NCBI GenBank assembly: GCA_003514305.1
Contig: DORE01000117.1
Span: 1 to 9,370 of the forward strand
Length of the DNA stretch: 9,370 nt
Direction: 5' to 3'
Source of the DNA: Gammaproteobacteria bacterium
GTDB lineage: Bacteria > Pseudomonadota > Gammaproteobacteria > Pseudomonadales > Pseudohongiellaceae
This document shows, piece after piece, positions 1 through 7,434 of this stretch (positions within the stretch are counted from its first letter, which is position 1; each line of letters begins with the position of its first letter). The notes beneath the pieces are model-generated. The model saw only the letters and a list, made by a program, of their open reading frames with translations. It was not told the origin of the DNA and did not search any database. The position numbers and the translations under genes are program-made.

Positions 1-343
1 GAGGCAATAGCTCGGACTTTTGTTTCTCATCACCGGCTTCAGACAACAGACTGGCGCTCAACAGGACCGAGGCAATCAGAGGAGAGTTGGCAAGGGTCCG
101 GCCGGTTTCTTCAAGTATCAGACCGAGTCCAGTAAAACCAAATTCAAACCCACCATATTTTTCAGCAATCGCAATGCCAGGCCATCCCAGCTCGATCATT
201 TGCTGCCAGACTTTTGCATCATAACCGAGTTCAGATTTCTCATCTCTCAAGCGACGCATTACTGAAATTGGGGCATTGTCCTGACAAAAGTCCCTGGCTG
301 AATCTCTCAGCAACTGTTGGTCTTCACTTAACGCCAATGCCAT
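1..343 (-). CDS. Acyl-CoA dehydrogenase, second of a pair (3' part outside window)
   Basis: This is the first 114 codons of an acyl-CoA dehydrogenase; the rest lies beyond the left edge. The protein starts MALALSEDQQLLRDSARDFC, the usual opening of the helical N-terminal domain. At residues 51-65 it has ELGWPGIAIAEKYGG, matching the family's 'GWxGxxxPExYGG' block, followed by the 'LEETGR' helix near 77-82. The FAD-binding middle domain and the catalytic glutamate region are not in the window, so activity cannot be judged. The ATG is 15 bp after the stop of the preceding acyl-CoA dehydrogenase, and its AAGGGA ribosome binding site (354-359) overlaps that stop codon, so the two are almost certainly co-expressed. 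It is quite different in sequence from its neighbour. Adjacent unlike acyl-CoA dehydrogenases often form heteromers (known for steroid side-chain FadE/ChsE pairs); applying that here is inference. Family assignment is firm, substrate unknown. Confidence 0.88.
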   Translation of the reverse strand, partial: MALALSEDQQLLRDSARDFCQDNAPISVMRRLRDEKSELGYDAKVWQQMIELGWPGIAIAEKYGGFEFGFTGLGLILEETGRTLANSPLIASVLLSASLLSEAGDEKQKSELLP

Positions 344-358
344 AACTAAGTTTTCCCT

Positions 359-1588
359 TTATCGCTTGCTGGCGAGACTCAACATATCTGGCAGACCCAG
401 AACACGTTTAGCCATAATGTTCAGCTGGACCTCGGCCGTGCCGCCCTCGATAGAATTCGCTTTAGAACGCAGCCACTCACGGGTAACCTGTAGCTCTTCT
501 GTCTCAAACTCGCCTCCTTCCCAGCCGAGGCCTTGGCTACCCATTGCTTTCAGGAAAAGCTCATAACGTCGCTTATTGAGCTCACAGCCGTAATATTTCA
601 ACATAGAAGACGTCGCATTTGGTTCGCCCTGCTTGCCCTCCTCGATGGACCTTTGCAAAGTGAGCGCAAAGGACTCACTGTCTATTTTAAACTTTGCAAT
701 CTGGTCACGTAGAGCGGAATCGGACAAACGGCCTTTATCCCCTCTGTAGTGCATAGCGGCACCTTCAAGACTGGCAGTAATAGAAGTCGTCCCTCCACGA
801 TCACCCTGCCCACTAGCAAGCCCAAATCCAGAAATCATAGTTCTCTCATGCTGCAACAGACGCTTGGCGATGGACCAACCCTCGTTCAGCCCACCTATCA
901 GATTCGCTGCCGGAACCCGAACACTATCAAAGAATGTTTCACAGAATGGGGAGGAACCGCTGATGAGTTGAATGGGTTGCGCACTAACCCCTTCACTCAT
1001 CATGTCAAACAGCAAAAAACTGATACCAGAATGCTTTGCAACCTCGAAGTCAGTGCGAACCAGGCAAAATATCCAGTCGGCCTTATCTGCGTAGGAAGTC
1101 CACACTTTTGATCCGTTAACAACATATTCTTCGCCCTCTAGCACCGCTTTAGTGCCTAAACTGGCCAAATCTGATCCGGATCCGGGCTCAGAGTATCCCT
1201 GACACCAGCGAATCTCGCCTCTGATGATTTTGGGGATGTGCTCCATTTTTTGCTCGTGGGTCCCGTATTCCAGCAGCACAGGCCCAAGCATACTGATGCC
1301 AAAACTGGTTAGCGCGACGCGTGCATTGATACGCTCTAACTCTTCGGCAAGAATTTTCGCCTCATCGTTAGTCAGGCCTCCACCACCGTATTCTGCGGGC
1401 CAGGTGGGGCACGTCCAACCCTGATCGGCCATTCTCGCTAGCCAGACCTTACTTTCCGGATTTGTAAAGACAGCATTTCGACCGCCCCACACAATTTCTT
1501 CCGGCACCATAGGTGTTCGCATACTTGGCGGACAGTTCTCCTCTAGCCAGGATCGGGTTGAGCCCCGGAACTGCTCTAATGCAAGCAA
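359..1588 (-). CDS. Acyl-CoA dehydrogenase (409 aa, TTG start)
   Basis: This flavoprotein probably introduces the alpha,beta double bond into an acyl-CoA, passing electrons to ETF. The length of 409 residues is normal. An N-terminal helical domain covers about 1-125 (block WTCPTWPAEYGGGGL at 58-72). The FAD/substrate motif QGYSEPGSGSDLASLGTKA lies at 130-148, the beta domain runs to about 235, and a C-terminal four-helix domain follows. The expected catalytic base is Glu381 in IEGGTAEVQ (380-388), the position of the MCAD-type C-terminal glutamate. The start is TTG: an in-frame TAA lies five codons upstream, and a strong AAAGGAG (1596-1602) sits 7 nt before it. It follows the alcohol dehydrogenase by 23 bp and precedes another acyl-CoA dehydrogenase by 15 bp. 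The sequence style resembles the FadE26/FadE28-like large-subunit group rather than short-chain MCAD-like enzymes. Substrate is unknown; bulky or branched acyl-CoA is an inference from the pairing. Confidence 0.93.
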   Translation of the reverse strand: MLALEQFRGSTRSWLEENCPPSMRTPMVPEEIVWGGRNAVFTNPESKVWLARMADQGWTCPTWPAEYGGGGLTNDEAKILAEELERINARVALTSFGISMLGPVLLEYGTHEQKMEHIPKIIRGEIRWCQGYSEPGSGSDLASLGTKAVLEGEEYVVNGSKVWTSYADKADWIFCLVRTDFEVAKHSGISFLLFDMMSEGVSAQPIQLISGSSPFCETFFDSVRVPAANLIGGLNEGWSIAKRLLQHERTMISGFGLASGQGDRGGTTSITASLEGAAMHYRGDKGRLSDSALRDQIAKFKIDSESFALTLQRSIEEGKQGEPNATSSMLKYYGCELNKRRYELFLKAMGSQGLGWEGGEFETEELQVTREWLRSKANSIEGGTAEVQLNIMAKRVLGLPDMLSLASKR

Positions 1589-1595
1589 CGCTTCT

Positions 1596-1602
1596 CTCCT
1601 TT
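1596..1602 (-). promoter_or_regulatory. Strong ribosome binding site deciding a TTG start
   Basis: AAAGGAG read on the minus strand, 7 nt upstream of the TTG at 1588. No ATG or GTG start exists between the in-frame TAA just upstream and this TTG, and the N-terminal acyl-CoA dehydrogenase helix begins immediately afterwards, so the TTG is the best supported start. Confidence 0.8.
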
Positions 1603-1611
1603 ATTGATCTT

Positions 1612-2649
1612 TCAGTCGGATATAAGAACCTGTCGGCCTTCCACTTTGCCCTGTTTCAAGTCTTCCAAAGCGGCACTGGCTTCCGAGAGCGGGCGCTCAT
1701 GTATATCAATGGGTGCTATTTTGCCTTCGCGCACCATCGCCATTAGCTCCGCCATATCCTCTGGACTGCCCACATAGCTGCCCTGAATTAACCGAGCATT
1801 CATCGGCAAAAATGGGATAGGCAAGCTGAGTGATCCACCAAACAGCCCGACGACAAGTAGCATGCCTCCCTTTCTCAGCGTAGCTAGACCATAATTAACA
1901 CTCGACTCTGCGCCGACAAAATCAAGCGCAGCATAAACTCCACCGCTAGCCTTCCGAATCGCTTTCGCCGAATCCATATCTGATGAGTCGAAGGTGCGCG
2001 AAACTCCAAGCCGTTGGGCCGCTTCAAGCTTGGTAGGGTCAATGTCTACAACGATTGGGTCAATCCCCAATGCCATAGATATCTGAATCGCCATCATCCC
2101 GACTCCACCAGCGCCGATAATGACCACCTCATCTGCCGGGTTCAGCTCGCCCAACTTTTTTATCGCGGCGTAAGCAGTTAATCCAGAGCAGCCGTACGTG
2201 GCGGCCAGCGCATCCGGCACCTCCCCCTTGTCGAACAGATATCGACTATGGGGAATGAGAACATGCGTTGCAAACCCGCCTGCAGCCACAATTCCTAGAG
2301 CCCGACCTGGAGTACACAAGTGCTCCTCACCACGCAGGCAAACAGCACATTCACCGCAGCCAATCCACGGATAGACGACACGACGGTCGCCCACTGCAAC
2401 ATCCTGTGCATCTGGGCCGACTGCAATTACCTCTCCAAAAATCTCGTGGCCGAGTACATGCCCTTCGCGGCCCACATTCAAAATCTTGCCACCACCAAGC
2501 TCGAATCCACCATCATGCAGGTGAATATCAGAGTGGCAGACTCCGCAAGCAACTGTCTTTATCAGCACTTCTGATCCAGTAGGCACAGGAGTTTCTGATT
2601 CAACCTCGAGTAACGGAGCGCCGGGCGCTCCGGTTTGATACGACAGCAT
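1612..2649 (-). CDS. Zinc-dependent, NAD(P)-linked alcohol dehydrogenase (medium-chain family, 345 aa)
   Basis: A medium-chain dehydrogenase/reductase that should interconvert an alcohol and an aldehyde or ketone in the cytoplasm. In the 345-residue protein the catalytic zinc ligands are visible as Cys38 (GVCHSD), His68-Glu69 (GHE) and Cys154 (YGCSGLTAYAA). The four structural-zinc cysteines are 98, 101, 104 and 112. The Rossmann glycine motif GAGGVG is at 179-184, and acidic residues at 202/204 (VVDID) suggest NAD rather than NADP. The start at 2649 is chosen over an upstream ATG at 2676 because it has AAAGGAG 9 nt upstream and forms a TAATG overlap with the hydratase/dehydrogenase stop. Its place inside a beta-oxidation operon suggests that the pathway substrate or an intermediate is an alcohol; this is inference. 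It resembles bacterial propanol-preferring-type enzymes, but the exact substrate cannot be called. Confidence 0.93.
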   Translation of the reverse strand: MLSYQTGAPGAPLLEVESETPVPTGSEVLIKTVACGVCHSDIHLHDGGFELGGGKILNVGREGHVLGHEIFGEVIAVGPDAQDVAVGDRRVVYPWIGCGECAVCLRGEEHLCTPGRALGIVAAGGFATHVLIPHSRYLFDKGEVPDALAATYGCSGLTAYAAIKKLGELNPADEVVIIGAGGVGMMAIQISMALGIDPIVVDIDPTKLEAAQRLGVSRTFDSSDMDSAKAIRKASGGVYAALDFVGAESSVNYGLATLRKGGMLLVVGLFGGSLSLPIPFLPMNARLIQGSYVGSPEDMAELMAMVREGKIAPIDIHERPLSEASAALEDLKQGKVEGRQVLISD

Positions 2650-4760
2650 TACGCCATACTCCTTTCTCGGTCCCACTGGGCAAATGTTTTACCTTCTTTT
2701 GCCAATTGCTCAAGCAGCGGCGAGGGTTGCCAATACTGTTCTCCATATCGATCACGGAACTCACAAATTCTGTCATACACATTTTTCAACCCAACCTGAT
2801 CTGCATAGAACATAGGCCCACCTTTAGCGGCCGGAAATGCGTACCCGAACACATAAACCACATCAATATCGCTTGGGCGTTGGGCAATCTCTTCTTCAAG
2901 TATTTTCGCGCCTTCGTTGATGAGAGGATATAAACAGCGAGCCAGGATTTCATCTTCTTCCACCTCTCGCTGCTCAACACCAAGCTTGGCAGCCTCTGTC
3001 TTAATCATAGACTCTACCTCTGGATCTGATTTTCGGCGGCGAGTTTCAGGATCATATTTATAGAAACCTGAAGCTGTCTTCTGGCCGTAGCGTCCCATTT
3101 CAACTAGCAGTGTGCCCATGCGGTACAGCTTCGAATCATCAGGCAGATCCGTCCGCGCCTGTCTTGCTTTATAGCCTACGTCTAAACCAGCTAGGTCGCC
3201 CATGGCCAGTGGACCCATCGCCATGCCAAATGTCTCCAGTGCAGAATCGACCCGCGCTGGCGTACACCCGTCTAGAAGCAACATCTGTGCTTCTCTTCCG
3301 TAGCCGCTAAGCATCCGATTTCCGATAAACCCATAGCAAACACCCGAAAGCGCACACACTTTGCCAATTTTCTTGCCTATCGCCATGGCAGTTGCCAATG
3401 CAGCATCTGCGGTTTGATTGCCTCTCACCACTTCCAAAAGCTTCATTACATTAGCAGGAGAAAAGAAATGCATGCCGACGACATCATCGGGTCGATTCGT
3501 CGCAGCAGCGATTGCATCAACATCCTGATAGGACGTGTTGGTTGCGAGAATTGCCCCTGATTTGCAGACCGAATCCATCTTAGCGAAGATCTCCTTTTTG
3601 AGACTCAGATCTTCAAATACCGCCTCAACAACGAGATCAACATCAGCGATATCATCATAGTTGGTTGTACCGCTAATCATGCCGATCAACTGTTCCATTT
3701 TGTTTTCACTCAGCTTACCTTTCTGGACGGTTATGGCGTAATTCTTACGAATAATGCCAAGACCCCGATCCAGCGCCTCCTGATCAACCTCTACCATTAC
3801 CACTGGAATCCCAACTCCAGCAAAGCACATCGCGATGCCTCCACCCATCGTGCCACCACCGATAACAGCAACCTTCCTGATGTCCCGAGTGGCCGTGCCC
3901 TCAGAAAGATCCTTGATCTTCGCCGCCTGACGCTCGGCAAAAAATATGTGTCGCATCGCAGCCGACTCAGGAGACATGACCAATTCCCCAAATAATTCAC
4001 GTTCTCTGGCTAGGCCTTCATCCATTGGCAAATTCACTGCAGCCTCCAGACAGGAAACAATTCGGTCTTGCGCGATCTGCCCGCGTGCCCGCTTTGCTAA
4101 TCGAGTTCTTGCTTCATCAAAAAACCCTGCTTCCACTGTGGCAGGATCAATTGTGACGTCGCGCACACGCTTCAAAGGCGCGCCAGCACCGTGCAATTCA
4201 TGAGCATAAGCGATCGCACTACTTTCAAGGTCCTCGCCAGTTAGCACCTCATCGATCAACCCCATGTCCTTCGCTTTGTGAGCAGCAATTGGATTACCAC
4301 CGGTGATCATATCCAAGGCGGCCTTGACACCAGCAAGACGAGGAACTCTTTGCGTTCCGCCAGCGCCCGGAAGAAGCCCTAATTTCACTTCAGGCAAACC
4401 CACTTTCGCCGAAGGAGTCGCGCAGCGATAGTGGCAGGCCAAAGAAACCTCGAAACCACCTCCGAGTGCGGTACCATGAATTGCGGCTATCACCGGTTTG
4501 TTGGAGTTTTCGATGACGGACAAGACCTCTGGTAGTCCGGGCGCTTGTGGGGGCTTGCCAAACTCTGTAATGTCCGCGCCAGCAATGAAAGTTCTGCCAT
4601 CACAGCGCAGCACAATTGCCTTAGAACTGTCCTCTTGCGCCTGATTCAAAGCTTTTAGAATTCCTTCGCGAACCGATTGCGACAGCGCATTAACTGGTGG
4701 ACTGTTCACAACAATTAAGCCAACGTTTTCCTTCAGTTGGTAACTCACAACTTCCGACAT
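2649..4760 (-). CDS. Fused enoyl-CoA hydratase / 3-hydroxyacyl-CoA dehydrogenase (703 aa)
   Basis: A multifunctional beta-oxidation enzyme that hydrates 2-enoyl-CoA and oxidises the resulting 3-hydroxyacyl-CoA with NAD. The hydratase domain (about 1-200) has the oxyanion block IAGADITEF (59-67) and both catalytic glutamates, Glu104 (GGGFEVSLACHYR) and Glu124 (GLPEVKLGLLPGAGGTQR). The dehydrogenase NAD domain starts near 295 with GGGTMGGGIA (301-310). Its catalytic set is complete: Ser410 (ATNTS), His431 (HFFSPANVMK), Glu443 and Asn481 (GFIGNRM), with the spacing of the known enzyme. Two C-terminal helical domains follow (about 475-570 and 605-695; FGYAFPAAKGGPMFY at 638-652). Length and layout fit the peroxisomal bifunctional (EHHADH-like) and FadB/FadJ group, nearer the former in compactness. 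The ATG has AAGGA 6 nt upstream. It lies 35 bp after the thiolase and overlaps the alcohol dehydrogenase by one base. I leave the symbol blank because fadB/fadJ orthology cannot be shown. Confidence 0.95.
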   Translation of the reverse strand: MSEVVSYQLKENVGLIVVNSPPVNALSQSVREGILKALNQAQEDSSKAIVLRCDGRTFIAGADITEFGKPPQAPGLPEVLSVIENSNKPVIAAIHGTALGGGFEVSLACHYRCATPSAKVGLPEVKLGLLPGAGGTQRVPRLAGVKAALDMITGGNPIAAHKAKDMGLIDEVLTGEDLESSAIAYAHELHGAGAPLKRVRDVTIDPATVEAGFFDEARTRLAKRARGQIAQDRIVSCLEAAVNLPMDEGLARERELFGELVMSPESAAMRHIFFAERQAAKIKDLSEGTATRDIRKVAVIGGGTMGGGIAMCFAGVGIPVVMVEVDQEALDRGLGIIRKNYAITVQKGKLSENKMEQLIGMISGTTNYDDIADVDLVVEAVFEDLSLKKEIFAKMDSVCKSGAILATNTSYQDVDAIAAATNRPDDVVGMHFFSPANVMKLLEVVRGNQTADAALATAMAIGKKIGKVCALSGVCYGFIGNRMLSGYGREAQMLLLDGCTPARVDSALETFGMAMGPLAMGDLAGLDVGYKARQARTDLPDDSKLYRMGTLLVEMGRYGQKTASGFYKYDPETRRRKSDPEVESMIKTEAAKLGVEQREVEEDEILARCLYPLINEGAKILEEEIAQRPSDIDVVYVFGYAFPAAKGGPMFYADQVGLKNVYDRICEFRDRYGEQYWQPSPLLEQLAKEGKTFAQWDRERSMA
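2658..2665 (-). promoter_or_regulatory. Ribosome binding site and TAATG stop-start overlap
   Basis: AAAGGAGT on the minus strand lies 9 nt upstream of the alcohol dehydrogenase ATG (2649-2647). The upstream gene's TAA (2651-2649) shares one base with this ATG. This arrangement is typical of translational coupling and rules in the downstream ATG instead of the one at 2676, which would sit ahead of this binding site. Confidence 0.8.
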
Positions 4761-4795
4761 AATAATTCCTTATTCTTTATAAATATTAAATGGTA

Positions 4796-6016
4796 TTAGT
4801 CAACCCGTTCCAGAATTGCGGCCAATCCTTGACCGATACCAATACACAGACTTATGGCAGCATAGCGCCCACCGCTTCGTTCCAGCTGTCGCATTGCTGT
4901 AAGGGCTATCCGCGCACCAGACGCGCCAAGTGGATGCCCCACAGCGATAGCACCTCCATTTGGATTAACGCGTGAATCGATAAAGTCCAGTTCCAAAAGC
5001 TTGAGGCAGCCTAGCACCTGAGACGCGAAGGCCTCATTTATTTCAATAATGTCCATATCAGCAAGCTGCAGCCCCGTTCGACGCAGCACTTTCTGAATCG
5101 CAAAGACCGGACCAAAGCCCATCACCCTGGGCTCGACACCCGCGACCGCGCCGGCCACTATGCGAGCCCTTGGTTTGACCCCATATCGCTCACCCACCTC
5201 GCGGCTCCCCACAATCAATGCGGCAGCTCCATCATTGATACCTGAGGCATTCCCTGCTGTGACGACACCGTTGTCGAACAGCGATCGTAGGCCGGATAAT
5301 GACTCGAGAGTAGTTTGGGGCCGAGGATGCTCGTCTGCCGATACTGTAAGTGACGGCTTTTTTCTTCCCTGGGGCACTTCAATGGCAACTATTTCCTTTT
5401 CAAAGAAACCATCTGAGCGCGCGGCTTCGTATTTCGCCTGAGAAGCGGCAGCAAACCGGTCACTGTCATCTCTAGAAATATTGACGTCCGACGCGATGTT
5501 GTCTGCTGTCTCCGGCATCGTGTCATTACCAAACCCCGCAGCAAAAGCAGGATTGGTAAATCGAGCACCTAAGGTACTGTCCGCCAGTGATTGTCCTCGG
5601 TCATAAGGGCCATGCGCTTTGGATAGCACCAATGGAGCCCGACTCATAGACTCCACTCCGCCAGCCACGAACAAGTCGCCTTCACCGACTTTCACCGAAT
5701 TCGCAGCATGTAGCGTCGCCGCCAGGCCGGACGCACACAATCGGTTCACCGTAAGTCCGCCAACCTCAACTGGCATCCCCGCCAGTAGCGACGCGAAGCG
5801 TCCGACATTTCGGCAATCTTCTCCGGCCTGATTTGTATTGCCGGCTATGACATCCTCAAAGGCATCTTTCGGGAAGTCATTTTTTTCTACAACCGTTCTG
5901 ATGACATGAGCAAGCAGATCATCTGGCCTAACTGGAGCCAAGGCACCGGCGTGACGCCCAAAAGAAGTTCTGATTCCGTCGTATATAAACGCATCAATCA
6001 AGGTAGTTTCAGACAT
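4796..6016 (-). CDS. Acetyl-CoA C-acyltransferase (thiolase, 406 aa)
   Basis: A thiolase that cleaves 3-ketoacyl-CoA with CoA to release acetyl-CoA and a shortened acyl-CoA, the last step of the beta-oxidation turn. In the 406-residue form the nucleophilic cysteine is Cys94 (TVNRLCASGLAA). The NEAF motif is at 327-330, His361 lies in GHPLGASGAR, and the acid/base Cys391 lies in CIGIGQG, so all catalytic positions are present. The N-terminal half (EDCRNVGRFASLLAGMP, 66-82) recalls the beta-ketoadipyl-CoA thiolase (PcaF/PaaJ) branch as well as general FadA-type enzymes, so specificity is open. An ATG 20 codons upstream (6076) is possible, but the ATG at 6016 has AAGGG 6 nt before it and aligns with the usual thiolase N-terminus, so it is preferred. 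This is the first gene of the minus-strand operon. Confidence 0.93.
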   Translation of the reverse strand: MSETTLIDAFIYDGIRTSFGRHAGALAPVRPDDLLAHVIRTVVEKNDFPKDAFEDVIAGNTNQAGEDCRNVGRFASLLAGMPVEVGGLTVNRLCASGLAATLHAANSVKVGEGDLFVAGGVESMSRAPLVLSKAHGPYDRGQSLADSTLGARFTNPAFAAGFGNDTMPETADNIASDVNISRDDSDRFAAASQAKYEAARSDGFFEKEIVAIEVPQGRKKPSLTVSADEHPRPQTTLESLSGLRSLFDNGVVTAGNASGINDGAAALIVGSREVGERYGVKPRARIVAGAVAGVEPRVMGFGPVFAIQKVLRRTGLQLADMDIIEINEAFASQVLGCLKLLELDFIDSRVNPNGGAIAVGHPLGASGARIALTAMRQLERSGGRYAAISLCIGIGQGLAAILERVD

Positions 6017-6134
6017 CTTATACCCTTGCAAATATTCAAGTGAAGGTGGTGGGACCAAAGACTTAGGGCGAGGCAACCGAGCTAAGTTTGTTTACAGCAG
6101 ACCAAGCTAGCTTTGGCGCAAATCTTTTCCGACT

Positions 6135-6158
6135 GGTCAGGATCCACACATGCTGACC
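6135..6158. promoter_or_regulatory. Candidate operator: GGTCAG-N12-CTGACC inverted repeat
   Basis: A perfect 6-bp inverted repeat with a 12-bp spacer near the centre of the divergent gap. The left arm with flanks reads ACTGGTCAG, which matches one half of the E. coli FadR (GntR family) operator consensus AACTGGTCNG; the second FadR half is not in the expected adjacent position. Operator function is inference; 6-bp arms can arise by chance. Confidence 0.3.
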
Positions 6159-6254
6159 TAAATTGTTGTCTCAATAGTGATGCCATTTCATTCTAACATA
6201 GGCGCGAAGGCCCGCAAATCGAGGCCAAAGTCGCATAAAACCAATGGCTGTGGT

Positions 6255-6264
6255 AGCTTAAGCT
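6255..6264. repeat. 10-bp palindrome AGCTTAAGCT upstream of a plus-strand gene
   Basis: A perfect palindrome 21 bp before the ATG of the plus-strand acyl-CoA dehydrogenase, framed by GGT and ACC with a one-base offset. A similar palindrome, AAGCTAGCTT, is at 6104-6113, framed by CC and GG, also with a one-base offset. Two AGCT-cored palindromes in one regulatory gap may be paired binding sites for a dimeric repressor, but this is unproven. Confidence 0.3.
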
Positions 6265-6285
6265 CACCGGAATACGGGGACCTAT

Positions 6286-7434
6286 ATGATCAGGGATCAG
6301 GAAACAATTAAGCAGCTTGTCGATCTGATTGAACGTTTTGTCAGAGATAGGCTTGTGCCGAATGAAGAGCGCTTGGCTACCGAAGGCAAACTGGCTGATG
6401 ACATTTTGGAAGAAATGAAGGCACTGGGCTTGTTCGGTCTGACCATCCCGGAAGAATACGGCGGACTCGGCCTAACTATGGAAGAAGAAATCCTGGTTTC
6501 CATTGCCTTAGGACGGACCTCTCCCGCTTTCCGCTCAATAATGGGCACTAACAATGGCATCGGTTCTGCTGCTGTGGTGTTTAACGGGACCGAAGAGCAA
6601 AAGCTGAAGTACTTGCCAAAATACGCCTCTGGAGAATGGATCTCCTGTTTTTGTCTGACTGAGCCGGAAGCAGGTTCAGATGCCGCCTCGCTGAAGACCA
6701 CTGCAGTAATGGATGGAGACCATTACATTATAAACGGAACCAAACGCTACATCACCAACGCTAAGGTCGCGCACACTTTCAACGTTATGGCGCGAACCGA
6801 TACCAACAATAAAGGCGCGAGAGGAATCTCATCGTTTATCGTTGAACGAGACACTCCGGGGATTACTCTTGGCTCGGTGGATAAGAAAATGGGGCAGGCT
6901 GGCTCAATGACCTGCGACGTGATTTTCGAAGACTGCAGAGTTCCCGCCACGAATCTGATAGGCGAAGAAGGCGAAGGCTTCATTACGGCGATGAAAGTCC
7001 TGGACAGAGGCCGCCTTCATATTTCCGGCGTAAGTGTAGGCGTCGCTGAAAGATTGATCCACGATTCTCTTGAATACGCTCTGCAGCGAAAACAGTTCGG
7101 AAAACCAATAGCCGAACAACAGCTAATCCAGGGCATGCTTGCTGATTCACAGACCGAGACTTATGCCGCGAAGTGTATGATCCTCGAAACGGCTCGGAAG
7201 CGCGACAGCGGTGACAATGTGAGCACAGAATCATCAGCTTGCAAACTTTTCGCCACCGAAATGGTTGGCCGCGTAGCCGACCGTGCTGTGCAAATTCATG
7301 GCGGCGCGGGATATATGTCTGAATATGCGGTTGAAAGATTTTACAGAGATGTTCGCTTGTTCAGGCTTTACGAGGGAACCAGTCAAATCCAGCAAATAAT
7401 CATCGCTAGGAATATGATGCGGGATTTTTCATAA
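6286..7434 (+). CDS. Acyl-CoA dehydrogenase (382 aa, MCAD/SCAD-like)
   Basis: A canonical single-subunit-type acyl-CoA dehydrogenase of normal length. The N-terminal domain includes LGLFGLTIPEEYGGLGLT (47-64). Family signature 1 appears as CLTEPEAGSDAA (123-134), and the substrate/FAD loop as INGTKRYITNA (149-159). The C-terminal domain has RKQFGKPIAEQQ (268-279, including the FAD-contacting Arg/Gln/Phe block) and signature 2, QIHGGAGYMSEYAVERFYRD (336-355). The catalytic base is Glu363 in LYEGTSQIQ. The ATG is preceded by GGGGA about 5 nt upstream. It stands alone, divergent from the catabolic operon across a 269-bp gap, which suggests shared regulation. Compared with the operon's two acyl-CoA dehydrogenases it is closer to the classic short/medium/branched-chain type, so it likely acts on a different acyl-CoA, perhaps a shorter product of the same pathway (inference). 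Specificity cannot be read reliably from sequence alone. Confidence 0.95.
   Translation: MIRDQETIKQLVDLIERFVRDRLVPNEERLATEGKLADDILEEMKALGLFGLTIPEEYGGLGLTMEEEILVSIALGRTSPAFRSIMGTNNGIGSAAVVFNGTEEQKLKYLPKYASGEWISCFCLTEPEAGSDAASLKTTAVMDGDHYIINGTKRYITNAKVAHTFNVMARTDTNNKGARGISSFIVERDTPGITLGSVDKKMGQAGSMTCDVIFEDCRVPATNLIGEEGEGFITAMKVLDRGRLHISGVSVGVAERLIHDSLEYALQRKQFGKPIAEQQLIQGMLADSQTETYAAKCMILETARKRDSGDNVSTESSACKLFATEMVGRVADRAVQIHGGAGYMSEYAVERFYRDVRLFRLYEGTSQIQQIIIARNMMRDFS

Larger units (their letters stand above)
6017..6285. promoter_or_regulatory. Divergent promoter region with inverted repeats
   Basis: This 269-bp gap separates two divergently transcribed acyl-CoA catabolic genes and must carry promoters in both directions. 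Visible inverted repeats are GGTCAG-N12-CTGACC (6135-6158), close to the midpoint of the gap, and two 10-bp palindromes, AAGCTAGCTT (6104-6113) and AGCTTAAGCT (6255-6264). The last lies about 20 bp ahead of the plus-strand start. I could not assign convincing -35/-10 pairs. A regulator binding here could control both directions together; none is encoded in the window. Confidence 0.6.

Noticed and set aside
3946..4203. Plus-strand reading frame of 85 codons opposite the hydratase/dehydrogenase gene (and similar ones at 749-1111 and 5160-5441)
   Set aside because: These lie wholly opposite well-supported genes with intact catalytic motifs and look like low-complexity shadow translations.
6031..6058. 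Possible promoter for the catabolic operon (TTGGTC, 16-bp spacer, AATATT on the minus strand)
   Set aside because: Both boxes are weak, and a transcript starting about 7 nt after the -10 box would begin within or just next to the thiolase ribosome binding site.
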